Under the pieces are notes generated by a model. That model was not told the DNA's origin. It saw only the letters and a program-made list of their open reading frames with translations, and searched no databases. The position numbers and the translations under genes were made by a program. A stretch of DNA of 64,000 nucleotides from Sphingobacterium bovisgrunnientis (GTDB taxonomy: Bacteria; Bacteroidota; Bacteroidia; Sphingobacteriales; Sphingobacteriaceae), in the NCBI RefSeq assembly GCF_009829085.1, contig NZ_WUQY01000004.1, forward strand, positions 1-64,000. The letters run 5' to 3'. Shown piece by piece: positions 35,761 to 45,659 of the stretch. The number at the start of each line of letters is the position of its first letter. Within the stretch, counting starts at the first letter, position 1.

Positions 35761-38559
35761 CTATTTGAGGTGGTTTTTTAGGTATGCACCTGTAAAACTT
35801 TCCTCGCATTTTATTAAATCTTCTGGAAGTCCAGTGAACACAACGTTACCGCCGCGTTGACCGCCTTCAGGACCAATATCAATCACCCAATCTGCGGATT
35901 TGATCATGTCCATATTATGCTCAATCACTAATATACTATTTCCTAGGGCAATAAGGTCATTAAATGAACGCAAAAGTTTTTGAATATCGTGAAAATGTAA
36001 CCCTGTGGTTGGTTCATCAAAAATAAACAAGGTCTTTTTACTGTTATTTCCCTTTATTAAGAAGGAAGCTAATTTAATGCGTTGGGCTTCTCCACCCGAT
36101 AATGTGCTTGAGGATTGACCCAATTTTACATAGCCCAATCCAACATCTTGCAACGGTCTTAATTTTGCTAAAACTTTTGGCTGATCCACGAAAAACTCTA
36201 AAGCTTCGTCGATACTTAAATCCAAAATGTCCGAAACAGATTTTTCTTTGTACGTTACATCCAACACATGTGGTTTAAATCGTTTTCCGCCACATGCTTC
36301 ACAAGGCAACACAATATCCGCCATGAACTGCATTTCAATCTTCACTTCGCCATCACCTTGACATACATCACAACGTCCGCCTTCGATATTGAATGAGAAT
36401 GCAGCTGGTTTTAAGCCATTAGCTTTAGCGGCAGGCAATCCAGAATACAAAGAGCGAATTTCGTCCCAAGCCTTGACATAAGTCACCGGATTAGAACGTG
36501 AAGAGCGTCCAATTGGATTCTGATCGACCAATTCGACTTGTTCGATTTGCGAGATATCGCCATCGATTCCATCAAATTGACCCGTTTGCTCGCCCGAATA
36601 ATTACCCATCGTCTTTTGCAAAGCAGGATAAAGCACTCTTTTAACAAGTGATGTTTTTCCTGAACCGGAAACACCTGTGACAACTGTAAAGACGTTCAAC
36701 GGAAAGTCCACAGTTATTCCATTCAAATTGTTTTCTCGCGCACCTTGAATGGTGATTTTATCCGTCCATTTGCGACGAGATTTTGGAACAGCAATCTCGA
36801 GTTCACCGCTCAAATATTTTCCTGTTAAGGAATGCTTATCCTTAACGATTTCTTTATAATTTCCCGCGAACACCAATTTACCTCCATTGATTCCCGCTTC
36901 TGGACCAATATCAATTAAATAATCAGCTGCTTCCATCATCTCTTGCTCATGTTCCACGACAATAACCGTGTTGCCAATATCGCGTAGTGATTTCAGAACT
37001 CCGATAAGACGATTGGTATCCTTCGGGTGGAGACCAATACTAGGCTCATCCAATACATAGATAGAGCCGACAAGCGAACTTCCTAAAGAAGTAGCTAAGT
37101 TGATGCGTTGTGATTCACCGCCCGAAAGCGTGTTGCTTAAGCGATTCAACGTCAAATAACTTAAACCTACATCACACAAAAACTGAATACGATTTGTAAT
37201 TTCAGTCAATAAACGTTTGGCAATGATTTGTTCATTGCTGTCTAATTCTAGATTTTTGAACACCTCCAAAAGCTGATCTATTGGCAACAAAACCAAATCT
37301 AAAATAGACCTTCCATTTATTTTGACATAAGCTGCATCTTTACGCAGACGCGTGCCTTTACATTCTGGACAATCCGTCTTACCGCGATAACGAGATAGCA
37401 TTACGCGGTATTGAATTTTATATGTTTGTTCTTCGAGTTCTGTAAAAAACTCATTCAGACCGCGAAAATGTTTATTTCCCGTCCATAATAATTCTTGCTG
37501 TTGAGGAGTTAAGTCTGCATAGGCACGATGAATAGGGAAGTCAAATTTGAGTGCTGTACGCACCAATGCTTCTAGCCATACCCCCATTTTCTCACCACGC
37601 CAAGGTGCTATTGCGCCATCGTATACAGATTTACTCTTATCAGGCACGACCAAGTCTGGATCGATACCAATTATTTTCCCGTAACCTTCACATCTTCGGC
37701 AGGCTCCATATGGATTATTGAAGCTGAAAAAGTTGGGAGAAGGCTCGTCGAATGTCATGCCATCCAATTCAAATTTCTCCGAAAAATGATGAACTTCGCC
37801 ATTAATATCTACATAGCATTCACCTTTTCCTTCAAAATAAGCTGTTTGCAACGAGTCTGCTAGGCGAGAAGCTGTTTCTTCTTCACCATCTAATTTGATG
37901 CGATCTATAACAATACGTACATCGCCCGTTTTAAAGTTTTTATTGGAAATGGATTTGTCTTCAATAATACTTTCAATCTTTTGGATGCTGTCCTGAAATA
38001 GGATACGTACAAAACCTTTTTGAAGAAGAATAGATAATTCTTCTTTCAGTTTACGGTCATTTGTCGAAATCAGCGGACTATATATCGTTATTGTGCTGTC
38101 TAACTCATGCGCTGTGATGGTATCAACAATATTCGAAATGGAGTCTTTAGTTACCAATTGACCCGAAATAGGGGAATAGGTTTTTCCGACACGTGCAAAA
38201 AGGAGTTTTAAATAATCATAAATCTCTGTAGAAGTACCAACTGTAGAACGTGGATTTGACGTAATAACCTTTTGCTCGATGGCAATAGCAGGTGCAATTC
38301 CCTTGATGTAATCTACTTCAGGCTTATTCATACGTCCCATGAACTGACGTGCATAGGAAGATAGACTTTCCACATAACGACGTTGTCCTTCGGCATATAA
38401 GGTGTCAAAAGCTAAGGAAGATTTTCCAGAACCCGACATGCCAGTGATCACGACTAACTTGTTTTTCGGTATTTCGACATCAATATTTTTAAGGTTATTG
38501 ACGCGCGCACCTTTGATTAAGATATATGATTTGGGATTAAAATCCTTGTTTTTTTGCAT
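35761..38559 (-). CDS. uvrA: Excinuclease ABC subunit A
   Basis: A 932-residue DNA-repair ATPase of the ABC type that finds lesions for UvrB. Features are the first Walker [10 protein letters not shown] near residue 40, the zinc motif with [24 protein letters not shown], the second Walker [13 protein letters not shown], the [23 protein letters not shown] zinc motif and [12 protein letters not shown] near the end. Complete for its family. ATG 38559 is used; an upstream TTG at 38568 would add three residues. A TAACTTTG (-7-like) element lies just 7 bases upstream, so the main promoter or true start is uncertain. Confidence 0.96.
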   Translation of the reverse strand: MQKNKDFNPKSYILIKGARVNNLKNIDVEIPKNKLVVITGMSGSGKSSLAFDTLYAEGQRRYVESLSSYARQFMGRMNKPEVDYIKGIAPAIAIEQKVITSNPRSTVGTSTEIYDYLKLLFARVGKTYSPISGQLVTKDSISNIVDTITAHELDSTITIYSPLISTNDRKLKEELSILLQKGFVRILFQDSIQKIESIIEDKSISNKNFKTGDVRIVIDRIKLDGEEETASRLADSLQTAYFEGKGECYVDINGEVHHFSEKFELDGMTFDEPSPNFFSFNNPYGACRRCEGYGKIIGIDPDLVVPDKSKSVYDGAIAPWRGEKMGVWLEALVRTALKFDFPIHRAYADLTPQQQELLWTGNKHFRGLNEFFTELEEQTYKIQYRVMLSRYRGKTDCPECKGTRLRKDAAYVKINGRSILDLVLLPIDQLLEVFKNLELDSNEQIIAKRLLTEITNRIQFLCDVGLSYLTLNRLSNTLSGGESQRINLATSLGSSLVGSIYVLDEPSIGLHPKDTNRLIGVLKSLRDIGNTVIVVEHEQEMMEAADYLIDIGPEAGINGGKLVFAGNYKEIVKDKHSLTGKYLSGELEIAVPKSRRKWTDKITIQGARENNLNGITVDFPLNVFTVVTGVSGSGKTSLVKRVLYPALQKTMGNYSGEQTGQFDGIDGDISQIEQVELVDQNPIGRSSRSNPVTYVKAWDEIRSLYSGLPAAKANGLKPAAFSFNIEGGRCDVCQGDGEVKIEMQFMADIVLPCEACGGKRFKPHVLDVTYKEKSVSDILDLSIDEALEFFVDQPKVLAKLRPLQDVGLGYVKLGQSSSTLSGGEAQRIKLASFLIKGNNSKKTLFIFDEPTTGLHFHDIQKLLRSFNDLIALGNSILVIEHNMDMIKSADWVIDIGPEGGQRGGNVVFTGLPEDLIKCEESFTGAYLKNHLK

Positions 38560-38649
38560 AACTGACAAAGTTAATCATTTCTAAGAAGTTGAAAGTTAAA
38601 TCAAAGTAAATGATTGGATATATTGTATTGATTTTCTTTAGTAAGAAAA

Positions 38650-38679
38650 AAACCAGATGACTTTTGGTTCATCTGGTTT
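38650..38679 (-). terminator. Terminator of the cytochrome c peroxidase operon
   Basis: AAACCAGATGA (38650-38660) and TCATCTGGTTT (38669-38679) form an 11-bp stem. On the minus strand it is followed by T7, right after the peroxidase stop. Confidence 0.85.
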
Positions 38680-38702
38680 GTATAGTCTTGTAAGAGTTTT
38701 TT

Positions 38703-39827
38703 TTAGCGTGGTAAAGATTCAGGTCTATTCATTCTATATTTTGTAGCTGTTGTTGCTTGCAAAAAGGCTGCAATAGCTTGAATTTCTTCTTTCGTTAGAT
38801 CCAATTTTTTCAATAACGGATCTGTTCTTGGGAACATAGGATCGGCATGTTGTTCTGCTGTTTTGGGATTATTCATAATCATACCGCTGTTATACAAATT
38901 CAACAGTCCTATAATATCTTCGAATAATCCGTTGTGCATCCAAGGTGCTGTATTCATCACATCACGCAAAGAAGGCGTGCGGAATTTCCCAACGTCGGCT
39001 GGATTTTTAGTGACTTCATAACGACCTAAATCTTCGTATTTTCTTTTGTAATACGTTAATCCGATATTGTGAAAATCTTCATCCGTCAAAAATTCCCCAT
39101 TATGGCAATTCATACACCTAGCCTTTGTGCGGAAAAGGTGCATACCTTGAATTTCTTGATCCGTCATTGCAGTATACTTACCATCCAAAAATTCATCAAA
39201 ACGACTACGTCTACTAGTTAGTGTACGTTGAAATGCGGCTAAAGCTTTCATGACTTCAGGCATGGAAAAATCTTCCTCTCCGAATGCTTCTTCGAATAAT
39301 TTGCGGTAGCCTGGGATAGCTTTTAATTTTGGAATTAATTTAGTCAATTCCATCGCCATTTCGTGATGCGCTTCTATTGGGAATAAGGCTTGCTCTTCCA
39401 ATGTTTTTGCCCGACCATCCCAAAATAAGCTTTTGCGCGCATGCACATTCAACAATGAAATGGTATTGCGCGTTCCTACTTGATGATCATGCCCTACCGG
39501 AACGGTCAAATGATCGCCCCAAGATGTTTGCGGATTGTGACAAGAGCTACAAGAAATTTGATTAGAGCCAGATAGCAGAGGATCAAAGAATAGTAATTTA
39601 CCCAATTTGATATCAGGTCGCTCCATCAAACTAAAGTAACTGGTATCTATCTTTGGTAAAGACTTAAATTCTGACCAAAGCACACCCGAATCAATAGTCG
39701 GTTTTGGCCATTCGGAGATTGGTCGACTGTATAGTGTGCGTAAGTCATCTATCGATTTATTACTCATGAAAACCACAGCTGCTACGACAACTCCACATAA
39801 ACTCAATACTGCACCTAATTTTTTCAT
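38703..39827 (-). CDS. Di-heme cytochrome c peroxidase family protein
   Basis: A 374-residue exported protein with an N-terminal hydrophobic signal or anchor (MKKLGAVLSLCGVVVAAVVF). Two heme-binding CxxCH motifs are visible: CSSCH (93-97) and CMNCH (238-242). TSWGD and the AFQRTLTSRRSRFDEF helix are family traits. Members reduce H2O2 in the periplasm; MauG-like relatives instead oxidise protein partners. Start 39827 is chosen because it follows the upstream gene's stop by 10 bp; the longer frame would overlap it. It is the last gene of a TonB receptor/DUF4876/DUF6850 operon, which suggests a redox step on an imported compound or metal. Confidence 0.9.
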   Translation of the reverse strand: MKKLGAVLSLCGVVVAAVVFMSNKSIDDLRTLYSRPISEWPKPTIDSGVLWSEFKSLPKIDTSYFSLMERPDIKLGKLLFFDPLLSGSNQISCSSCHNPQTSWGDHLTVPVGHDHQVGTRNTISLLNVHARKSLFWDGRAKTLEEQALFPIEAHHEMAMELTKLIPKLKAIPGYRKLFEEAFGEEDFSMPEVMKALAAFQRTLTSRRSRFDEFLDGKYTAMTDQEIQGMHLFRTKARCMNCHNGEFLTDEDFHNIGLTYYKRKYEDLGRYEVTKNPADVGKFRTPSLRDVMNTAPWMHNGLFEDIIGLLNLYNSGMIMNNPKTAEQHADPMFPRTDPLLKKLDLTKEEIQAIAAFLQATTATKYRMNRPESLPR

Positions 39828-39837
39828 CGCTACAAAA

Positions 39838-41328
39838 TTAAAAAACAAAACCAGATGTGAGACCAAAATTTGTTAATGCATAAGCAGAAACATGGGAAGC
39901 ATTTGCTCCTATATAAAAAGTTTGGAGTTTTGGGACAGGAAAGGAAAGTCTTGCTCCAAAGTCTACAAACGAAGTTTGGGTATTTTTATAATTATAATTG
40001 TTTAATAACATGGCATATCTGTTTGTATTGCTCGCAAAGCTGTTCCATTCTCTTGTGGCAGAAAGCGGATTGCTATAGTTGTAGATGAACTTAAGGCTTA
40101 GTAGATTTTCTGTAAACCTTTGATTCCAGCCAAATTGCCCTTCGATATTGATAAACTCAAATTTCTCTTCACTCAAAGGAATTTGGTAAGTTTCATGTTG
40201 ATTTATTAACGAAGAGCTGACTGTTGCAAACCAATCATAGTTGTTGCTATTGCGTTGTAAAGATATGTAGCCAGTCCAATTTTTAGAAGTAGAATTAAAC
40301 AGATTTTCTCTTGATAATATGGGCATTAGGGATTGTTCGATGTGAAATTTAGCTTCTACACCTTTTAATTTTTTATCCTTGTAATTCATGCCAATTTCTA
40401 GTTTTGAATGAGAATTTACGGCCAGCTTATGCCCTAATTGTATTTCAAAGTTGTCTTTGTATGCTTCATTCATTATATCAGCAAGATTCTGAACCCTCTT
40501 GTCAATTGTAGTGCCGGTGTATTTTGCTAATGCGAACCAGCCCAAATGATGTGAAGGAACAAAATGTAATGATAGTCCATAATTATAGCCTAAATATTCT
40601 GCATTATCTCGAGAGCCAGCCAGGAGTTTGTTGAAGTTTCCAAACCCTGTTTCGTGGATAATATTTGGTCGCCCTAACTCACTGTTGAATTCAACCTTTG
40701 CTTTTTGAAAATAGCGTTCACCAACTACAGCAAGCGTAAGATTATAGATTGAGTTCAGTTTTTGATTTGCCGAAACTTTAATGTTAAAGTTTGAGCTGAT
40801 ATTCTGGGTACGAGGATCGCGGTTTCGAATAGATTGTTTTCCAATAAATGAGCTTTCCAGACCTAATGTGGTTTTGTTGAAAAGTTTTGAAATTCCTCCT
40901 GAAATAGCATAATGCTCATCTTTTAAATCTCCCCCCACAGAATCCGCCATGATGTAGGGATACAGGTAATCGTAATCTAAGGTTTCATTATAATTGACTT
41001 CTCTAGCAGCTATATTATTGTAATAAAAGCCACCCCAAAGGTTAATGTCATTCTTTTTTGCAAGGAATGAATTGATATTTATATTGAAATTGTTGAATCC
41101 TGAACCTTTTTGCCAAATATACTTCTCACTTCTCTGTTGCGTATAATTGATGTTCATATCTGTATAGGGTACAGGCGAATTTAAATCCTTAAGTGATGGA
41201 GCGTCGTAATAATTGTTCAGCTTGTCATTTAATAACTTATGCTGTTGCAATTTTAAATATGTACTATCCTGTGCTTTTGAAATGGTACATATGGAAATAT
41301 ATAACGTTATAATAGATAGTAATCGCAT
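39838..41328 (-). CDS. DUF6850 family outer-membrane beta-barrel protein
   Basis: A 496-residue exported protein with a signal peptide (about 1-20, ending SKAQ). Many alternating Tyr/Phe/Asn beta strands lead to a terminal Phe (TSGFVF), an outer-membrane insertion signal. The overall pattern fits the DUF6850 outer-membrane family of Bacteroidota. It begins one base before the end of the DUF4876 gene, so translation is coupled. No plug or TonB box is visible, so it is not a TonB receptor; it may be a surface partner or a simple channel. Function unknown. Confidence 0.7.
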   Translation of the reverse strand: MRLLSIITLYISICTISKAQDSTYLKLQQHKLLNDKLNNYYDAPSLKDLNSPVPYTDMNINYTQQRSEKYIWQKGSGFNNFNININSFLAKKNDINLWGGFYYNNIAAREVNYNETLDYDYLYPYIMADSVGGDLKDEHYAISGGISKLFNKTTLGLESSFIGKQSIRNRDPRTQNISSNFNIKVSANQKLNSIYNLTLAVVGERYFQKAKVEFNSELGRPNIIHETGFGNFNKLLAGSRDNAEYLGYNYGLSLHFVPSHHLGWFALAKYTGTTIDKRVQNLADIMNEAYKDNFEIQLGHKLAVNSHSKLEIGMNYKDKKLKGVEAKFHIEQSLMPILSRENLFNSTSKNWTGYISLQRNSNNYDWFATVSSSLINQHETYQIPLSEEKFEFINIEGQFGWNQRFTENLLSLKFIYNYSNPLSATREWNSFASNTNRYAMLLNNYNYKNTQTSFVDFGARLSFPVPKLQTFYIGANASHVSAYALTNFGLTSGFVF

Positions 41329-42528
41329 TTACTTGTTTTTTATAGAAGGTGTTGCTTCTGGGATAAAATCGACAGTGGAATTGTTTGTGTCTTGATAGAT
41401 TACTCTGCCATCAGGATTGGTTGTAAGCTCTTTTCGCAGAACAGATTTTCCAAATCGATTCGTATCACCATCTAACTTCCCCGCGTATGACCAACCCATA
41501 TCCAATTGAGGAGACATAACAATCCATTCAAATACCGTAGGAATTGTTAGGTTTACCGCATCTAAGATGTAAGAATTAGGAATTTTGTATGCATTTGCAG
41601 TTACAATTCTTGTGCCTGAAAGGTAGCTGTATGTATAATAATGTTCGGTTTTAAAATCATCTACAGATACATTTTCCGGTAATCGCGCCAATACATAGGA
41701 TGTTAAACCTCTGTTGTGCATCGTCATGGATCCAGAAATGGTAATAGTATTAGTGACTTCTGGGTTGTCAACATTGATAGCTGCCAACAATTGCATTTCA
41801 AAGTCAGCATTTTTCAAGTCAAAAGAATTTGGGTTTGATTCTGTGTGATCTATCGCGTTGCTAGCTATCAAAAGTTGATGACCTGGTGCAATCGGATAAT
41901 CCATCCCGTTTCCTGGGATCATACATATGTCCGTAGTCGTGAATGCCTCATTCATGACATTCGGCGTATACTCTCTTTTGGTCGTTGTTAGAAAAGTGGA
42001 TTGCGATATCAGCAGCTTGTCAGCATATAAGGTATCCTCAGAATTATTGTAAATCAAAAAATATTTATCGCCTTGATGGAGTTTATTCTCAGGTGTTTGT
42101 GTGCCTGTGAAAAAGATTTCTTTGAAAATAAAACCCGCATTATCATTCGCTAAGAATAAATCAAGACTAATTGTCTGATCTTGTCCAGTTAAGGCTATAC
42201 CATCTTTATAGCTTTTTACTTTTTCTACAAAACGAATATTATCTCGGCTATAATCTATTTTACCATTAAGTGTTACGGTATACGACCCTGTTGGTAATAC
42301 CTTGTCCAATTTATCCATTTCATCAAGCATTGCTATTGTCTCTATGCCTGTATTGGATTCTTTGAAGGTAAGTGTAATTTCTGTTAAGTTAGGATTTTGA
42401 ATACCGGTGGGTACATTTAATTTTATGCGTATACCCGAATATTTAATATCAAAATTATCACGCTCGCAAGCAGCGAAAGTGAACAAAATATTAAATATAA
42501 CAACAAGAGAAAATATGCGCTTTTTCAT
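41329..42528 (-). CDS. DUF4876 lipoprotein
   Basis: A 399-residue lipoprotein with lipobox FAAC and Cys21. An N-terminal Ig-like part (about 30-130, GIRIKLNVPTGI to TGSYTVTL) precedes a longer domain resembling DUF4876 proteins of Bacteroidota. These are usually encoded beside a TonB-dependent receptor, as here (21 bp downstream of it), and probably act as its surface-exposed substrate-binding partner. The ligand is unknown. The tight operon with a di-heme peroxidase argues for a metal or redox-active ligand. Confidence 0.75.
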   Translation of the reverse strand: MKKRIFSLVVIFNILFTFAACERDNFDIKYSGIRIKLNVPTGIQNPNLTEITLTFKESNTGIETIAMLDEMDKLDKVLPTGSYTVTLNGKIDYSRDNIRFVEKVKSYKDGIALTGQDQTISLDLFLANDNAGFIFKEIFFTGTQTPENKLHQGDKYFLIYNNSEDTLYADKLLISQSTFLTTTKREYTPNVMNEAFTTTDICMIPGNGMDYPIAPGHQLLIASNAIDHTESNPNSFDLKNADFEMQLLAAINVDNPEVTNTITISGSMTMHNRGLTSYVLARLPENVSVDDFKTEHYYTYSYLSGTRIVTANAYKIPNSYILDAVNLTIPTVFEWIVMSPQLDMGWSYAGKLDGDTNRFGKSVLRKELTTNPDGRVIYQDTNNSTVDFIPEATPSIKNK

Positions 42529-42549
42529 TGTATATCTTTATAATCAGGA

Positions 42550-45300
42550 TTAAAGTGATATTGTTAGTTCCATTCCAAAGTATGGAGCGTCTAAAGAGCG
42601 AACCACATTTAATCCCAAAGCTGAAGTGTATTCTGGTCGATGCAAAAATAATCTATTGATAAAGACTGAGGCTTTGATATAGTTTTTAAAACTTTTAGAG
42701 GCTTTCAAATTCACTTGTAAATCTAAAGGCTCTTTGAAGCGAAGAAATGTGGTTGGACTATACGTTTCAACTAATTGGAGAAGCGTTGGATCATTTAATG
42801 AAGTCTCATTGAAAGGCAGTTCTATATTCTCGTCAGCAAATCGATAAGCCACGGGAGTTCCTAATTTTAGCATATTTTGTGAAGAGGTAAACCACAAGGC
42901 TTGGAACGATGCGGATAAATTAAGCCCTATAATCGGCAGGTAGCTGTCCATTGTAAAGTTTGAATTTAACATTTCTCGTATAGAGCCGTCATCATCCAAA
43001 TATTTACCAATCACTTGTCTGTTGAGGCCATTGTGTACAATATTGGTGTTTAACCGCCATGCCTCTTGACTATTTTTATATATTGTCTTATAATATGCCC
43101 CAATTAAGGTAAAACGTGTGTTTATTCCTTTAAATCTTCGCGTCATAAGCTGAAATTCGAATCCATTTTTCAAAATCTGACTGGCGTTTTCTGTTTGCGT
43201 ATAAGCATAAAACTCATTTCTTGGAGCACTTGCGAAATCGGATACGGAAGGTTTTTGATTTAAATTTGTTAAATCGATAGACGTATTGTCGTACAGCTGA
43301 TATGCAATGGTTTTGTAAAGTGAACTAGGTCTGAACGCATCTTGCATATTTTCTTTGAACAAAGTCAACGAAAGTCTATTGCCGTCGTAATCGAAGTCTG
43401 TATTTACTTCGTATTTGTTATTGGTAGCTGGTGAGATACTATAATTTACAGGATTTGTAATATCAGTATACGCTTGCGCGATTCTATATTCTGGATTATT
43501 GTGGTAAAAATTTAATTCTACAATATCTCGATACTGTAAATTAGGATACAAATGATCTAACGTAGGTGTTTTCTTGTGCGCACCAAGCCCACCACCAATG
43601 ATGATTTCGAATGGCTTGTTGTCTATTAAGAATTTAGGTAAATGTAATCTAAGATTTGTTCTCGGCTCTGCATATACCTTATTCATCATCGAATAATTTT
43701 TGGATAATGAAGTCATCGTAAATGCCCGTATACCAATAGCAGCATCAAGTTTGAAATTATGAATACGCCAGCTAAAATTATCTTCCGCGAAACCCGATAA
43801 GGTGTGCATTCCCGGAATATTTTCAAATGCTCGCGGTCTTGCTGTAACACCAGTATTTGCGATTGCAGGAAAATTCAAATCGTATAGCTGTCCTTGACCG
43901 AAATTTTTGGAATAATTACTTTCTATACCAAATTTTAATTTATTGTGAAAATTGCGATACGTTAAGTGGTGGTTACTTACAATTTTGTGGTAAGCTGTTA
44001 GCGGCATCCCTTCCACGAAAATATTTGATAGGTATGAAGGAGTCAGAAATTGAGCCTCATGTGAGCCTTGTACTAACGAATTTACTAAAATCGTGGCAGT
44101 ACGCGCTTGAATCCATTTGTCTTCTTTGATAATATCTTTGTTAAAGGAAAAACTAGAAACAAATTGCAATTCATCAATCCATCTTTTTTGATGATATTTT
44201 ATGGAAAATTGATTATTAAGTGCATAACGTTGCTTTCTGCCATAATATTTATCTAAAATATACGAATTGTCTGGATCAGTTTTTTTATTATCTAGTGTTG
44301 TATTATAATCAAAATTTGATTTAAAATTGTAGGTATTTATACCATTCCATGTTTTATCGAAACGAATAGATCCAGTAGCACGGTTAAAGTTTTCGAAGCT
44401 TTCCGTTGGGTTTGATGTGCTCCGTGTATAACCAATATCAATATTTAGAAAGGAGTTTTCGGACAAGGTATAGCCTTTACCTAGGGCAAATAACTTTCCA
44501 AAACCGTCCGTCTTAGCTCTGAATGTATAGGGGGAGGCACCTTTTTTACGTTCGATTAATACTAATCCTGAGGTTAAATCTCCATATTCTACCGAAGGGA
44601 TACCACGAACGATGGTAACTTTTTCTATATCATCCGTTCCTAAAGATCTCAAATCTAATCCTCTATTGGTGTTTTCTCGTGCTGTATTAATTGTAGATGT
44701 TGTAAAGTTATTTACTGATTGGAGATCAGAATTGGTATTTATAGGAGCTCCGTCTACATAAAATGATATGCCTAGAGAAGATATGTCATATTTGTTGGAT
44801 GTGACAGACTTGCCCTGCAAATTCACCTCACGTAATTTTATAGCATTGAAGGAGGTTAAGTTAGGATCTTGCGCTCTACCTCCTGGTAATAGTTCTAAGA
44901 GGTCTGTGAAACTAGATGGCTGAAGTAATTGCATCGCTTCTTTATCAATTACCGAACTTGTGTTTATGTTTTTTGACTCTCGAGCCGTTACATATACATC
45001 ATCAATATTTATACTATTTTCAGATAATATTATGTTTAAGGTTGTGTCTTTTGTCAGAGTGATGAACTGAATGGATTCTGTATAGCCAATACTATTGTAT
45101 TTAATAGTACGTTTACCAGCTTTTAATTTTATTTCATAAAATCCTTGAAAATCAGAAGATGTTTTGACACCGTTAGTCTGTACTGTAACATTGCTTAAGG
45201 GCTTCAATTTTTCATCTTGAATAATTCCTTTCACTTTTATATCCTGCGCGAATGAGTTTGACACAGATAAAAGAATGAATAGAAGAAATATGTTTTTCAC
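42550..45300 (-). CDS. TonB-dependent receptor with carboxypeptidase-regulatory-like domain (DUF4876 partner)
   Basis: A 916-residue outer-membrane receptor: signal peptide (about 1-19, ending SFAQ), a CarboxypepD_reg-like domain (about 20-95), a plug domain starting near 112 (SSVIDKEAMQLLQPSSFTDL to TIVRGIPSVEYGDLTSG) and a 22-strand-type barrel. It starts with GTG at 45300; no nearby ATG is in frame. It is first in the operon receptor-DUF4876-DUF6850-peroxidase. A 17-bp dyad 9 bases before the start resembles the sites at the siderophore receptors at 55 and 59 kb. Substrate is unknown; a metal complex is likely. Confidence 0.9.
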   Translation of the reverse strand: MKNIFLLFILLSVSNSFAQDIKVKGIIQDEKLKPLSNVTVQTNGVKTSSDFQGFYEIKLKAGKRTIKYNSIGYTESIQFITLTKDTTLNIILSENSINIDDVYVTARESKNINTSSVIDKEAMQLLQPSSFTDLLELLPGGRAQDPNLTSFNAIKLREVNLQGKSVTSNKYDISSLGISFYVDGAPINTNSDLQSVNNFTTSTINTARENTNRGLDLRSLGTDDIEKVTIVRGIPSVEYGDLTSGLVLIERKKGASPYTFRAKTDGFGKLFALGKGYTLSENSFLNIDIGYTRSTSNPTESFENFNRATGSIRFDKTWNGINTYNFKSNFDYNTTLDNKKTDPDNSYILDKYYGRKQRYALNNQFSIKYHQKRWIDELQFVSSFSFNKDIIKEDKWIQARTATILVNSLVQGSHEAQFLTPSYLSNIFVEGMPLTAYHKIVSNHHLTYRNFHNKLKFGIESNYSKNFGQGQLYDLNFPAIANTGVTARPRAFENIPGMHTLSGFAEDNFSWRIHNFKLDAAIGIRAFTMTSLSKNYSMMNKVYAEPRTNLRLHLPKFLIDNKPFEIIIGGGLGAHKKTPTLDHLYPNLQYRDIVELNFYHNNPEYRIAQAYTDITNPVNYSISPATNNKYEVNTDFDYDGNRLSLTLFKENMQDAFRPSSLYKTIAYQLYDNTSIDLTNLNQKPSVSDFASAPRNEFYAYTQTENASQILKNGFEFQLMTRRFKGINTRFTLIGAYYKTIYKNSQEAWRLNTNIVHNGLNRQVIGKYLDDDGSIREMLNSNFTMDSYLPIIGLNLSASFQALWFTSSQNMLKLGTPVAYRFADENIELPFNETSLNDPTLLQLVETYSPTTFLRFKEPLDLQVNLKASKSFKNYIKASVFINRLFLHRPEYTSALGLNVVRSLDAPYFGMELTISL

Positions 45301-45308
45301 GTTACTTA

Positions 45309-45325
45309 TTAAGACTAATTATAAA
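45309..45325 (-). promoter_or_regulatory. Candidate operator of the DUF4876 receptor operon
   Basis: Plus-strand TTAAGACTAATTATAAA; reversed, TTTATAATTAGTCTTAA, 15 of 17 identical to the consensus TTTAGAATTAGTCTAAA from the 55 and 59 kb sites. A -7-like TTATTTTG (minus strand, 45331-45338) lies 5 bases upstream, which puts the site on the transcription start. Confidence 0.5.
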
Positions 45326-45435
45326 TAGCGCAAAATAACGTAAAATATATTACATACTACTTCGTATTCCTAAAATTATTAAGAGTTAAGCTTTGTAAAA
45401 TCGTAATTAAGACATTTTTATGATATATACTGCTG

Positions 45436-45657
45436 TTACTCCTCCTCTTCAGTCGGTTCTTCGGTAGAAAGTTGACTTAACAATCGTTCGACTTCTTCTT
45501 CGGAAGCAACAAGTTTTGCTTTACATACTGCTATTAGTTCTGAAGCTCTTTTTATTTTTGATGCTAGTTCGTCTACATTGACATCGCCAATTTCGATGTC
45601 TGCTACGATTTGTTGTAACTCGTTGAATGCGTCTATATAGGTGTATTTTGATTCCAT
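45436..45657 (-). CDS. xseB: Exodeoxyribonuclease VII small subunit
   Basis: A 73-residue cytoplasmic subunit with the family pattern TYIDAFNELQQIVADIEIGDVNVDELASKIKRASEL and an acidic tail. It binds XseA to form the single-strand exonuclease VII. It begins 2 bp after xseA, so the two are cotranscribed. The 3' end is 135 bp from the start of the next receptor operon. Confidence 0.93.
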   Translation of the reverse strand: MESKYTYIDAFNELQQIVADIEIGDVNVDELASKIKRASELIAVCKAKLVASEEEVERLLSQLSTEEPTEEEE

Positions 45658-45659
45658 GA

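Noticed and set aside
38566-38573. TAACTTTG just upstream of uvrA as its main promoter, giving a leaderless message.
   Set aside because: The -7 sequence matches, but no -33 element is at the right distance and the start point would fall on the start codon; left as unresolved.
45301-45435. xseAB and the DUF4876 receptor operon as one transcript.
   Set aside because: There are 135 bp between them with a promoter-like element and a dyad, and the functions are unrelated; treated as separate units.
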